From: Rhineura floridana | Lineage: Eukaryota; Chordata; Lepidosauria; Squamata; Rhineuridae | NCBI RefSeq assembly: GCF_030035675.1 | Contig: NC_084485.1 | Coordinates: 97,546,838 to 97,610,837, forward strand | Direction of reading: 5' to 3' | Length of the DNA stretch: 64,000 nt | Shown: positions 53,546 through 64,000 of the stretch, in pieces | Layout: the number at the start of each line of letters is the position of its first letter | Position numbering within the stretch: position 1 is the stretch's first letter | The notes under the pieces: generated by a model | The model's input: only the letters and a program-made list of their open reading frames with translations | What the model was told of the DNA's origin: nothing | Database searches by the model: none | Position numbers and translations under genes: made by a program

Positions 53546-55240
53546 TCACATGTGTGAAACATGAAAAAAAATCAAGAAATAAAACTTTTTTTCTTTTTTT
53601 ACAAAGTTTAATAATTTAATCAGTGCTGTGAGATCAGTGTTTTGACAAAGTAAATTCTAACTGAAAACACAGCTGTCCTCTATGTGGAATATTTATTAAA
53701 GCAATATGAGCAATATATCAAAGCAATATTAAAGCAACATGATGTCTTCTAAAGAACACAAGATTAACAGAACAATCCTATATACCAATTAAACCGGGAG
53801 TAAAGAGATGTCACTGTTTTGTTGGTCAGATGACTATGCATGCTGAGCCCAGGAGGGGGGAAAACACACACACACAACATAAAATTGGCATAAAACAGGA
53901 GGCATGCCCTCAGCATCCATGGACACATTGCCAAAATTTACCACTCAGGAGCTGTGCTAGCCAAAAAAACCCCACACCAGCCATATACTGAGGGAGCCGA
54001 TGAACTCCCAATGACACAACAACACTCCATGCCCCAGCAAGCATACATCCCTGCACAACATGCAAAACAAGGCCACACATCACCCCAAATCCAGAGTGTC
54101 AGGCAGCAACAATCCTACTGCTGCTGCTGCCAGTCCACAAACATCCCTCCAAGCCGGGGTTCATATCTCATTTTGCTGCTCATAAGCACCATTTGGGGGC
54201 ACAACACACAACTGGAAGGAACAAAACAACCGAGAGCATCCTAGGCAGGATGCCTGAAGAGAGGACACAGCCCTCCGGGGACAAGGTTTTGAGACCCTCA
54301 CAGGGAAGAAGGGACTCATTGCTAAGCAGCCAGAGGAAGATGTCAGGGCTAGGACATGCAGCCACAGACACACACACACACCAACAACCCTCAGCGGCAC
54401 CTTGCCTAGGGCATGCTGTTCAGAAGCTTGAACCCCACAAAGAGGAAGGGGAGAGAATGGCCACGCTCACTTTTTCATGCCTGGCCAAACATGGTCAATT
54501 CTGGGGCTTAAACCCACATTACAAACAACACAGAGCAGTTCCCTGACCACTCAGCCCCAGCAGCAGGCAGCAACCAGAACATGTCATGGGGCATTTTTCT
54601 TCCCAGCCCCAAGACACAGTTTTTGACACCAGGAGCAGATAGAATAGCTTACATTTTACATGCAGGCAGTCCTGGGTTCAAATCCAGGGCACAACCCTAC
54701 ACTAGGAATTTGGAAATGTGGGGAGCACTGCAGGGACCAAAAGCCTCGACTCCTGCTTGGGTCAACCAACCCTTTTGGCTCGCCCTTCCCTTGGCAACCC
54801 ATGTGGACAATAGGCCTGCTCGCCTAGGTAGCATCTCAGCAGCCCTCAATTACTCCTCTCCCTCTCTTTCTCCACCTCCACCTTGCCAACTGGCTGTTTC
54901 ACACGCCCTCCCCACTTGTGTGCTCTGAGAGGCCTGTCTCCTCATTGTTCAGGGTACCCAAGAGAATTGGGAGAGGAAGGCTCACTGGCCCTGAGCCCAT
55001 TATGCTCCTTGCTTGCGTCTTGCAGAGTCCCATCCCAAGGACAGCTAAAGCCAGATCACAGAAGGGTGAGGGAAAGGAATCTCCACCTACCACTCCCAAG
55101 CAAAAAGGAAACAGCACATGTGGCAAAGTCATAGCCTTTAGAGCAGGGATGGGAGATGGGATGATAGACTCTTCCTGATGGGCTCTGGGCTGTGAGGGGA
55201 TAGGACTCTCTCAGATGGCACAAGTGGGATGGGTGCTGCC
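53545..55240. other. Intergenic block, GC-richer from about 53.9 kb, unassigned
   Basis: Composition changes near 53.9 kb to a GC-richer, low-stop stretch that produces many overlapping short ORFs on both strands. A tRNA-like piece (CTGGGTTCAAATCCAGG near 54672) and a short (CA)n near 54370 are present. No protein family was recognised. It is probably a mixture of old repeats. Confidence 0.35.
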
Positions 55241-55246
55241 GCCAGG

Positions 55247-55328
55247 GTGTCCAGCTCCCATCAACCCCAAATAGCATAGCCAATAGTGAGGGATGGTGAG
55301 AGTTGGAGTCCAACATCTGGAGAACTGC
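55247..55328. repeat. Foldback element, partial
   Basis: AGCTCCCATCAACCCCAAAT and GAGAGTTGGAGTCCAACATC, TGGAGAACTGC are family pieces. Confidence 0.5.
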
Positions 55329-55334
55329 AGCTTT

Positions 55335-56200
55335 ATCGAACAACAGCCAAAATGCTGTAAATATCAGGACTATGAAACATTGCAGTTAAAGCAAGGGGGG
55401 TTGCTTTTCTGTCTTTGTGCTTATTTATTTTTCTTTACATGATCTGTGAATGATATTATATATTTGTATCTTGATTTTCCTCCCAGGAGCTCAAGGTTGT
55501 GTACAATATCCTCCACTTCCCCTTTTTATCTTTGCAACAGTCCTGTGAGGTAGGCTAGGATAAGTTAATATATGACTTAGAAAAGACAGTGGGAATGGAA
55601 AGGTGATGCAGTTCCAGATTGGATGATCTAGATGACTGGCTATAAAAGGGAGATCACAAATGCAGTTTTTTATCAGTCCTTATGGACTGCTCATGCTGCT
55701 GCCAGTTTGCCTAAATTGATTTAAATTGCCATTCTTTTCTATCTAAGTGTTAAGAAATGTAGACTGTTGAAGAATATATTATATTATTTAAAAATCTTTG
55801 GTTTTGTGTTATATGATTAATTCTGTTTTATTCATTTACTGGCTTTGGTCAGACTATGTATGATCATATATACTCATATTGAAATGTGTAGTCAATAAAA
55901 AGCATAACCTCCTTCCACTGAGGAACTCTGTTCTTTTTTACCCTGATTTATCCCTAGTCCTTAAATCTGCTTAGATATACTGCTGGGGCAATGGCACGAG
56001 CATAGGCAAAGTGCAGTTGCTACATACAAGGACTCTGAACAGCTCTAGGCTTACGGGAAAGTGAAGAACCCTTGAATCTGTGTGTGGGTGCATGAAAGGT
56101 AGTTCAAACTGTTTCAGTGGGGGGAGTGCACTTGTGCGTGTGCGTGCGTGCAGGGTGCCAAATCCACATACAGTGTACTGGGCCCAGGAATTCCCGCTGG
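55335..56200. other. Intergenic DNA, nothing recognised
   Basis: No ORF or clear repeat. Confidence 0.4.
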
Positions 56201-56204
56201 CATC

Positions 56205-56337
56205 CCTGGTTTGACCTGTCTCACAGGGTTGTTAGGATAAAATGGGGAGAGGAAGAATCATGTATGGCACCTTGAGCTCCTTGGAAAAAAGATAGGATAT
56301 AAATGCAATAATGCATTAAAATAAAATAAATAAAAGC
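56205..56337 (+). repeat. 3' half of the MIR/CORE-type SINE
   Basis: CTGTCTCACAGGGTTGTTAG, GATAAAATGGGGAG, CACCTTGAGCTCCTTGG, GATATAAATGCAATAAT and (AAATA)n are the same tail as the copy at 637-876. Confidence 0.7.
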
Positions 56338-56924
56338 ACCTTTTCGTCTAGAATGTGTGACTTGTGAATATGTATTAAAGCAAGATAGAAAGTGAAATGA
56401 AAGTTTGATGACTTCTAGCTAATGTGTGAACTGCAGATTCAGGGAATACAAAGCAAAGCAAAACAGAACAATGTAATCATTGTTAGGATCAGGTAGGATA
56501 TGTATTCCTGGAATCTTAGGGATTTGTAGTAAGCAGCACCTTTAAGGAAAATGGCACTTGGAGAGGAAAGCCCCTTTCCATGTGCCATAGTACCAGTGGG
56601 CCCAAGTGGCTGTGCTTGTTTGTTTGCTTGTTTGTTTGAAAGAAAATGGCCAGTTCTATGTCCACTTCAAAAAAAAAAGCATGCTTAACAGAATGTGTAT
56701 TTTGATCCAGAGAGTTCCAAATGTAGGTAGACTATCGGATAAATAAGATGTTTTAAAACAGTTAAATGTAGTAGATAGAGCAGGGAGGCTAAATGGATGG
56801 ATTTTCACTCAGGGTTCAATGTATTTTAGAATCTAAGCTGGCCACTGTCAGAACAGGATGCTGGATAGACGGGCCATTGACCTGATCCAGGAGACTCCTC
56901 TTGTGGCTGCAACCAGCCCTGATC

Positions 56925-56972
56925 ACTGGTTATGCTGGCTGGTGCTGATGGGAGCTGGAGTCTGACAACTGT
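56925..56972. repeat. Foldback element fragment
   Basis: GGTTATGCTGGCTGGTGCTG, ATGGGAGCTGGAGTCTGACA is the right arm of the family. Confidence 0.45.
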
Positions 56973-57047
56973 TCCCTATCTTTATTGTGTGTGGTGACAA
57001 TTCACAGGGCGGAAGCAGCAGCATTTGTAAACAATTCATTACATAGG

Positions 57048-57236
57048 ACATGGCTGTAGCTTAATGGCAGAGGATCTGCTTTGCATGCAGAAGGTCCCAG
57101 GATCAATCCTGGGCATCTCCAGGTAGGGCTTGGAACATCTCTGAAACCCTGAAGAGCCACTGCCAGTCATTATAGACAGTACTGAGCTAGATACACCAAT
57201 GGTGTGATTCAGTATAAGGCAACTTCCTCTGTTCCG
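57048..57236 (+). repeat. tRNA-derived SINE, best-preserved copy
   Basis: GGCTGTAGCTTAATGGCAGA, CTGCTTTGCATGCAGAAGGT and GATCAATCCTGGGCATCTCC form a tRNA-like head. The body, GAAGAGCCACTGCCAGTCAT, GAGCTAGATACACCAATGG, CATAAGGCAACTTCC-like, follows. It lacks an intact tRNA fold beyond the head. Confidence 0.8.
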
Positions 57237-57309
57237 AATTGTCAGTGTAATGTTGCATGATTTGTCCCAACCACTGTAAAGTGTTAACTGCGAAACACTA
57301 GCACATGGG

Positions 57310-58560
57310 AACATTGGTGGAGGGAGTAGGGGGTTTGGTGGTGCTCATAGGGACATTTAACATCTCTCTCTGAGATATACTATTTGTTCCTTGGTGTTGG
57401 AGTTAAATGTAACCACTAAACCATGTCAAGGCATTTGGTTTGTTTAATCTAGTAATGCTGGTCCAATGCTGGGCCAGTAAATTAAGCTAATCACCGCTTG
57501 AAAGAGGTGTTTCAAGAAATGAGTGTTTTTCAGCTAATTGTTTAGTCTTTATATCTGGCTTTGAAGTTCTGCATGCTTTGAAGCTTTATGGTTTCCTGGC
57601 TTTCACAAGATGAAGATGTTTCCTAATTAATACAAGAGTCAATTTTCAAAAACAACATCCTTGGTCAACATAAAATATGTTTGACATTTTTTATTTTCAT
57701 TTTTTGTTCCCAAAGAGGAGAGTAAATAAATCCTCCTCTTAGATTAATATTACATCAGCCTCTTGCCAAATACTGTTTGATTTATTTTTTAAAAATCCAG
57801 AAGGGGACACTGTTTCTCTTTTGCACATTATCAACAATCAGAGTTGGCAGCAGGTTCACTTTATACTAATTAGAGACCTGGAACCTGTTAAAAAGGGTTG
57901 AATGTAACTGAATTATTTCCACTCCTTCTTTACATTCTCTAGGGTGTTTGACCTGACATAACAGCTGGAATAAATGAACATAAATATATCAGTAGTGAAT
58001 GAAGTTGTTTTATTAATGTTTCCCAGCATGCATTTTAATTTGAGATTCAGCCGTTAAATCTATAATGCAACCAACAATTTATTGAATATATTCAACGTCT
58101 TTTTTACAAGCAAGGCAGTGGCCTACTCCAGAACAAACATCTTGAATGTTTTCATTTTACTTGATGGCATTATGGATAAGTGGAAGGCAAGTATCTTGCC
58201 TTCCACTTTTTTACCTCCTACTCATTCATTATGGATAAGTGCCTTGCTTCACTGATGATATAACATAGTGAACCAAACCATTATGGAAAATGCCATTAGG
58301 AGTTTTCTATGGGAGTTGTCAGATTGGGAAGCATGAGTTGGTTAACAAAGGCTATAATCAGGATTTGGTCTGCTAAAGAAAAGTCAGACCATACCTACAA
58401 AGTTAGATATTTGTTTAAGTTATTAAAATACTATTTGAACATGATGCTATGGGCTGCCCCAAGATATGATTTTGCTGTCTGAGAAAGAACAGCAAATGGA
58501 GCCCTCTCCCACAAGTCAAGGTTCCCCTCTAGTTCTCTGTTTAGCACTGTTCCTCTCTAT
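57310..58560. other. Intergenic DNA, nothing recognised
   Basis: AT-rich. A short direct repeat (GGATAAGTG...CTTGCC) occurs near 58170-58240. No gene. Confidence 0.4.
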
Positions 58561-58564
58561 TCAG

Positions 58565-59140
58565 CACTCTATTAGTTCCCCTCTATTCAGCACTGGGTAG
58601 GCCTCATCCTGAGTACTGCATCCAGTTCTTGACTCCGCACTTCAAGAAGGATGCAGACAAACTGGAACAGGTTCAGAGGAGGGCAACAAGGATGATCAGG
58701 GGACTGGAAACAAAGCCCTATGAGGAGAGACTGAAAGAACTGGGCATGTTTAGCCTGGAGAAGAGAAGACTGAGGGGAGATATGATAGCACTCTTCAAGT
58801 ACATGAAAGGTTGTCACACAGAGGAGGGCCATGATCTCGTCTCGATCGTCCCCGAGTGCAGGACATGAAATAATGGGCTCAAGTAGCAGGAAGCTAGATT
58901 TCAACTGAACATCAGGAAAAACTTCCTAACTGTTAGAGCCATAGCCATACAACTGTTAGAGCCATACAACCAATTACATAGAAAGATAGTGGGCTCTCCA
59001 ACACGGGAGTCATTCAAGAGGCAGCTGGACAGCCATCTGTTGGGAATGCTTTGATTTGGATTCCTGCATTGAGCAGGGGGTTGGACTTGATGGCCTTATA
59101 GGCCCCTTCCAACTCTACTATTCTATGATTCTATTCTAAG
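58565..59140 (+). mobile_element. CR1 LINE 3' end
   Basis: The plus strand encodes the C-terminus of CR1 ORF2: [51 protein letters not shown]. The end is the CR1 tail, TTCTATGATTCTATTCTA. It is 5'-truncated, with an in-frame stop in this part. A hAT miniature element is inserted in its tail. Confidence 0.85.
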
Positions 59141-59469
59141 TAGGGTTGCCAGGTTCATGGCCTGAGACTGATCCTGTATCTTTAGGAGAAGAGAAAGGCA
59201 GCCAAGTGCAGGTGTTCTTGCAGCTCTGTAATGGGAAAAACCGTAAGGTGGAATTCTCCCTTCCCCCTGCACAACTTTTAAAGATACAGAAGACCTCTTG
59301 GAGGGCAACCAAGAGGGCTTCTGTATCTTTAAAAGTTGTGCAGGGGGGAGGGAGAATTCCACCTTGTGGTTTTTCCCATTACAGAATTGCAAGAACACCT
59401 GCACTTGGCTGACTCTCTCTTCTCCTAAAGATACAGAATCAGACTCAGGCCATGAACCTGGCAACCCTA
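59141..59469. mobile_element. Palindromic hAT miniature element with 8-bp target duplication
   Basis: Ends TAGGGTTGCCAGG and CCTGGCAACCCTA are inverted, and the whole 329 bp folds back (arms of about 150 bp). ATTCTAAG is duplicated at 59133-59140 and 59470-59477. The 8-bp duplication with TCTA core fits hAT. Look-alike ORFs on both strands are a by-product of the palindrome. Confidence 0.88.
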
Positions 59470-59479
59470 ATTCTAAGGT

Positions 59480-60020
59480 ATATAGTATCTAAGGCTGGTT
59501 GAGTTATATTGGTGCCTGAGGCAGAAAATCCCTCAAGCACCTCTGCCCCTCCCTGGCAGTTGTTAATGAGCTCAATCTTGAGGGTGAATGTAATAATTAA
59601 ATTACTACCATGACATCCAAAACTGAGAAGGTCCTCTCACTCTGTCTAATGATAGAGCCAGCCCGATAGGATGATCATGTGTCTTACTTTGCAGAGGACA
59701 GTCTTCTGTTAGAAGGCCTATCTAATCCAAGAACCCTAAGATGGGTGAGCAGGATGGGTCTGAAGTTGCTCGTTAACAGTTAGCACCTGGGCAGTAGGCT
59801 GAACAGCATACAGATCATTTGGTCAGTCTTCTGTACCATGATAAGATGTATTACATTTCTACTTAAATTATAATAATAATTTCTAATGAGCAGCTTTGAA
59901 CCCAGTATTGCTCAGAAATTATAAGAAACCAGAAAATCAGTGTAGTTTTGAAATAATTGGTTAAAATCAGTGCAGTTTTGAAAGTATCAGTCTGCCATCT
60001 CGATTCAAAATGGCATCCAA
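59480..60020. other. Intergenic DNA, nothing recognised
   Basis: No gene or recognised repeat between the hAT element and the solo LTR. Confidence 0.4.
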
Positions 60021-60028
60021 TTGTATCC

Positions 60029-60774
60029 TGTGGCGTCCTTCCCCAGCACCACCTGTGAAGCTCTCACTTTGTGGCTACCAGCAGACAGGAACGTCAGGTT
60101 TATTCTTACCCTTTACAGCACTAGCACCGATCTCAAAAGATCCCACTGCTAGGCAGCACCACCCGACACTCTGTAACCCTTTTAGCCAATAGACTGTGCC
60201 TAGTCTCTGCCTGGCTATCTCGACACCTTGTGTCTATGGGTATAGGTAATTCCCAACCCCCCCCTGCAGCCTCTTGACTCTGAAGCATACAGCCCTGGGT
60301 TTCTCTGTGGGACTGGATACACTTTCCTCCGATCCGCCGCTGCCACCATTCGATACAAACTGTTCAGCCTTGGTTACTTTGCTATTCCCCCTGGTATGTG
60401 TATCCCAGCTGAAGGAATCAGGCTTTGATTTAACCAAGAAATATTTATTTAGTATTAGAAATAACAAGATTACTTAAGGAATGTTTCACAAGCGTATGGT
60501 TTCATCTATATTCTGTTATGTACTTGACTTCTTACTAATTGCCTCAGAACTCCGACTCACTCTCAACAACAACACCAAACACCATCCACCTCCTCAATTT
60601 ACCACCAAGATTCAACTGTCATTCTTCCATTTATACTCCCAGCCATTCAAACACTCAGCCAATCATCCAGCATTCTACTGCTCATGTACTTCCCCTCCTC
60701 TTTCACTCCACTTACCATATGTCTTCTATATAACCAGCACTTACCATATTTACAATATAAGCAGGAACATCACA
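60029..60774. mobile_element. Solo LTR of the same family as 7600-8356 (fossil), copy 2
   Basis: The 746-bp block starts TGTGGCGTCC and ends GGAACATCACA. TATCC is duplicated at 60024-60028 and 60775-60779. Shared blocks with copy 1, in order, include GATCCCACTGCTAGGCAGCA-like, ATCAGGCTTT, TATTTATT, AACAAGA and GTATGGTTTCAT. No internal region remains. It is non-coding and fairly diverged from copy 1, so the family is old. Confidence 0.75.
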
Positions 60775-60989
60775 TATCCCAACACAGACAAAAGCCTGCT
60801 CTCTGATCTCAGGAACCATAGTGCAAAATCTGGTTACAATAACTTAAGCAGTATCCAAAGGCATACCAAACATACAAACAACTTTCCAGAATATATAGCA
60901 GATTATCCATCTATACGTATATGGCAATACCCATAAATTGCCATCCAAAGTATATTTATAGTATTGGGACATCAGTGCTAATCACATCT

Positions 60990-61045
60990 ATTATTGTTGT
61001 TATTATTGTTGTTGTTGTTATTATTATTATTATTATTATTCCTTA
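60990..61045. repeat. (TTG/TTA)n microsatellite
   Basis: TTGTTGTTGTTATTATTATT and further TTA units, next to a LINE tail fragment. Confidence 0.85.
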
Positions 61046-61049
61046 CAAC

Positions 61050-61255
61050 AATTTAAAATACATATTAAACACATTTTAAAAGAAACTAACATAACAAAAG
61101 TAGGGTGGTCCTAAAATATGCATCTCAAGTGCCAAAAGCCAGGGTAAAGAGGTGCACCTTAAGCATTCACGGAAAACTACATAATGAAGATACTACATGT
61201 ACCTCTGTGGGAACAGAGTTCCACAATTTAGGGGCTGCCAGAGAGAATATACCTA
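61050..61255 (-). mobile_element. LINE 3' fragment, L2-like
   Basis: On the minus strand GGCAGCCCCTAAATTGTGGA, ACTCTGTTCCCACAGAGG, then AAGGTGCACCTCTTTACCC lead into an A/T tail and (AAT)n, resembling the last coding part (W-N-S-L-P region) and tail of the L2-group elements at 28 and 34 kb. Confidence 0.5.
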
Positions 61256-61256
61256 A

Positions 61257-62510
61257 AAGTAAACTTTGCAGATTCTAATGGGGTTTACTTCCAACTAAGG
61301 CTGCATACCTTTAAAGAAGGCCTATTGCATACACTGGAACTGTTCCAATTGACATGCACAGAATCAAGCTGTACCTTTCTTTAGGACCACAACTTTCCAT
61401 GGGACTCCTAATGCACAGAAAGCCACTTTTGCATGGAGTTGCCCTGAATGTTTACAGTGTGCCAGAGCAAATTAATAAAGCAGTGTGGGGATCTCAAATA
61501 GTTATTTCATTTTAAATCCTAAAACATCATTGCATAAATGTGTTTATAATCGAATCCTTGTGTAGACTTTGCTACTTAAGACCATAATCCTAAAGTTGCC
61601 TATTTGGAAATAAATCCCATTGAAATCAATAGCACCTCTGATTAAACATGGCTAGGATCTGGTTGCCAGTAAATCTTTGTTATTTATCACTTTGCTTCCT
61701 ATGCAACATGTCAAAGTAACCCTGCTTAAATATAGCACTCACAACTGATTATCCAAATGTTTTATATGTCCCTCACAGTGTTACACTAACCTTCACCTCC
61801 CTCTTAATGTTTACTTATTTGGAAGAAAGGTCTTTAAAATCAACAGGATTTATTTCTACATAAATGTGTTTTAAGATGGAACGTGAAGATTTAAAACATA
61901 TTTATGTGGGAAAATGTCCTGTACTTTAGAAGAACTTTCTTCCAGGTTTAATATGACTGCAGTCTAAAGTTGAACTGCACTGAAAAATTGTGTATTTATA
62001 TGACTTCAAGTTGAACTAATTAAGACAATTTGGAAGACCCCCCTCACTCACCCAAGCAAGGACACATTTAGAGACAAGACATCCAGATAACACCTAGGGT
62101 GGTAAGCTTAGAGGTCAGTGAGATCAGGTGAAACCTTGTCATCAACTCTCTGTACAACTAGGCACTTAACTAACCATTCATCCGTTGAAACAAAAAGTAC
62201 AAACAGTTCATCTAAGATGATTTCTGGTCTGCATAGCCAGCATTGTACTGTTGGGGTTGTTAGGGATGGGAGTTAATAATGGAAACATCTATAACATTAG
62301 CGCCCATTCTATAAATGATGGGCATGTGAGTGATTATAATCAGATCCATGTTTGAAAGTGTGTCATCTTATATTGCAGGGATAAATCACACATGTAAATT
62401 TTGCATCAAAATCATGAAACTGACTACAAATGCAGTAACTATAGCATTCAAAAGTTGTGCAAATGAAGGAAGTGTGCCAAAGATACCCCTCAGCTGGGAA
62501 TACCATTTTG
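61257..62510. other. Intergenic DNA with short palindromic pieces
   Basis: GGGTTTACTTCCAACTAAGG (about 61280) and GGAAATAAATCCCATTGAAA (about 61610) belong to the short GAATTC-type palindromic repeat. Otherwise nothing was recognised. Confidence 0.4.
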
Positions 62511-62515
62511 TCTAG

Positions 62516-63850
62516 GGCAAAGGCGGGCAACTTTTTTTTTCTGTAGAGGGTTGCATTCCATCAGGGAGAATCTGTCACGGACCACATGCCAGCAGTGGGC
62601 ACAGTGAGAACCAAAAGAGGGCAGAAGGCCACTCCTTTGCATGCTTTGCTCTCTTTTTCTTTCTGCCCCCCTCTTTTCTCCCTGTCCCCCACCATTCTCC
62701 TCTCTGCCCAATGGAATAGATTGCTCTTGTCCAGAAATAGAGAATCTTTTATAGCCTAAGGGCTGCATTTCCTTCTGGGCAACCTTCCAGGAGCTACATG
62801 CCAGTGGTCGGTGGGGATATAGGTAAAAATGAGTGCAGCAATGAATGTAGTATTTACCTTTCCACAGTAGGTTAGTTTCTACACACACTTACACACCCCT
62901 CTCTATCCTTCATCCAGACAATCAAGAGACATTATCAAAGTTCAAGGGCACATTCTAGCCAGGCAAAAACACATGGGGTGTGAAGCAGAGCCAGTTAGGG
63001 GGGAGTGGCCTGGGGTGAGTTCCAAGGCCCAATAGAGAGGCCTGGAGGACCATATTTTACCCTTGGGAGGGATAGCAAGTACCCTGGAGGACAGAAACAA
63101 GATTCAGAGTGGCCTTGATAGGCTGAAGCATTAAGCTGAAAACAACAAAATGAAATTTAACAGGGATAAGTGCAACGTTCCACAACTAGGAAAAAGAAAC
63201 TAAATGGACAGTTATAAGGTGGGGGATATTTGGTTCTGCAATATTACATGCAAGAAGGATCTTGGAATTGTTGTTGATTACAAGATGAATATGAGACAAC
63301 AGTGCAATGTGGCTGCAAAAAAGGCAAATGCTATTTTAGGCTGCATTAAGAGAAGCATAGTTTCCAAATCACATGGAGTACTGGTTCCCCTCTATTCAGC
63401 ACTGGTTAGGCTTCATCCTCAGTACTTTGTCCACCAGACTTTAAGAAGGATGCAGATAAACTAGAACAGATTCAGAGGAGGGCAACAAGAATGATCAGGA
63501 GACTGGAAACAAAGCCCTATAAGGAGAGACTGAAAGAAATGGGCATGTTAATCTTGAGAAGAGAAGACTGAGGGGAGATATGATAGCATTCTTCAACTAC
63601 TTGAAAGGTTGTCACAGAGAGGAAGGCCAGGATCTCTTCTCAATCATTTTAGAGTGCAGGACACAGAATAATGGGCTCAAGTTACAGGAAGCCAGATTTC
63701 AACTAAACATCAGGAAAAACTTCCTAACTGTTGGAGCAGTATGACAATGGAAGCAAATACCTAGGGAGGTGGTGGGCTCTCCAAGGAGGGGAGGCCTCTT
63801 CCGGCTCTACTATTCTGTGATTCCGTGGGCCTGAGGTTCCCTATCCCTGC
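62516..63850. mobile_element. hAT-like element(s) interrupted by a CR1 insertion
   Basis: The left part has two hAT-like starts (GGGCAAAGGCGGGCAACTTT near 62517; TTATAGCCTAAGGGCTGCAT near 62749). The body runs through GGTTAGTTTCTACACACAC and GGCCTGGAGGACCATATTTT (about 63040). The right end, GGGCCTGAGGTTCCCTATCC, resumes at about 63826 after a CR1 fragment. No transposase is seen. Confidence 0.6.
63080..63822 (+). mobile_element. CR1 LINE 3' fragment nested in a hAT-like element
   Basis: The plus strand encodes the CR1 ORF2 C-terminal region: [55 protein letters not shown], then by frameshift the QRRATRM-like block. It ends ACTATTCTGTGATTC, the CR1 tail. Frameshifted and 5'-truncated. It is longer at the 5' side than the copy at 58565. 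Confidence 0.82.
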
Positions 63851-64000
63851 TCTTGATCCAAGTATATAAAACTAAACTCTATACCTGTTGATGCATACAT
63901 GGCGCTAAGCACTACCACAGATTAGCTCAAAAGGAGCTTGAGGTCATTAAAGTTTTATTTCTAGTTAGCCTGTACAAACTTTTATGCATGTTTACAACTT

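Noticed and set aside
54193-54546. 117-codon ORF in the GC-rich block
   Set aside because: No domain, no splice context, and competing frames are open on both strands.
57048-57120. Possible tRNA gene (A- and B-box present)
   Set aside because: The SINE body follows directly, and related copies with the same body lie at 40095 and 49540, so it is a SINE head.
59123-59464. Two similar ORFs on opposite strands (113 and 88 codons)
   Set aside because: Both come from the palindromic hAT miniature element; inverted arms give the same peptide on each strand.
60481-60936. 151-codon serine/threonine/proline-rich ORF
   Set aside because: Runs through the A/C-rich part of the second solo LTR and past its end; composition, not coding, explains it.

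Overview
This is vertebrate nuclear DNA, most likely from a squamate reptile (lizard or snake). The genes have GT/AG introns, the intergenic DNA is AT-rich, and the repeats are typical of squamates: CR1, L2-like and L1 LINEs, MIR/CORE and tRNA-derived SINEs, and short foldback elements carrying ACTACAACTCCCATCA. Species cannot be told from the window.

Three protein-coding genes are supported, all on the minus strand. TACSTD2 (TROP2) is a single-exon membrane glycoprotein gene at about 2.9-3.8 kb. MYSM1, a histone H2A deubiquitinase, runs from about 48.05 kb down to a poly(A) signal at about 16.1 kb. I resolved 20 coding exons whose phases all agree and which give a complete 823-residue protein with SANT, SWIRM and MPN/JAMM domains. 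A one-exon CARD plus ankyrin-repeat gene lies upstream of MYSM1 at 50.5-52.8 kb and matches the architecture of the fish inflammasome adaptor Caiap. As I recall the human map (chr1p32, OMA1-TACSTD2-MYSM1-JUN), gene order and orientation are the same, with the CARD-ANK gene as an extra member between MYSM1 and where JUN would lie.

Layout: 0-2.4 kb is intergenic; 2.4-4.15 kb holds TACSTD2 and, in its promoter region, a relic of a second TACSTD2/EPCAM-like C-terminus; 4.4-16.1 kb is repeat-rich intergenic DNA with one solo LTR; 16.1-48.2 kb is MYSM1, whose larger introns hold sense-oriented LINE fragments, an L1 insertion with an inverted end, inverted repeat pairs and a polypurine tandem array; 48.2-50.5 kb is intergenic; 50.5-52.8 kb is the CARD-ANK gene; 52.8-64 kb is intergenic, with nested CR1/hAT insertions and a second solo LTR of the family seen at 7.6 kb.

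The three genes share a neighbourhood rather than a pathway: a chromatin deubiquitinase with roles in blood-cell development and innate immunity, an epithelial surface protein, and an inflammasome adaptor. No wholly new system was found. The most useful observations are the intact CARD-ANK gene, the TACSTD2 relic, and the repeat structures that could fold MYSM1 pre-mRNA.
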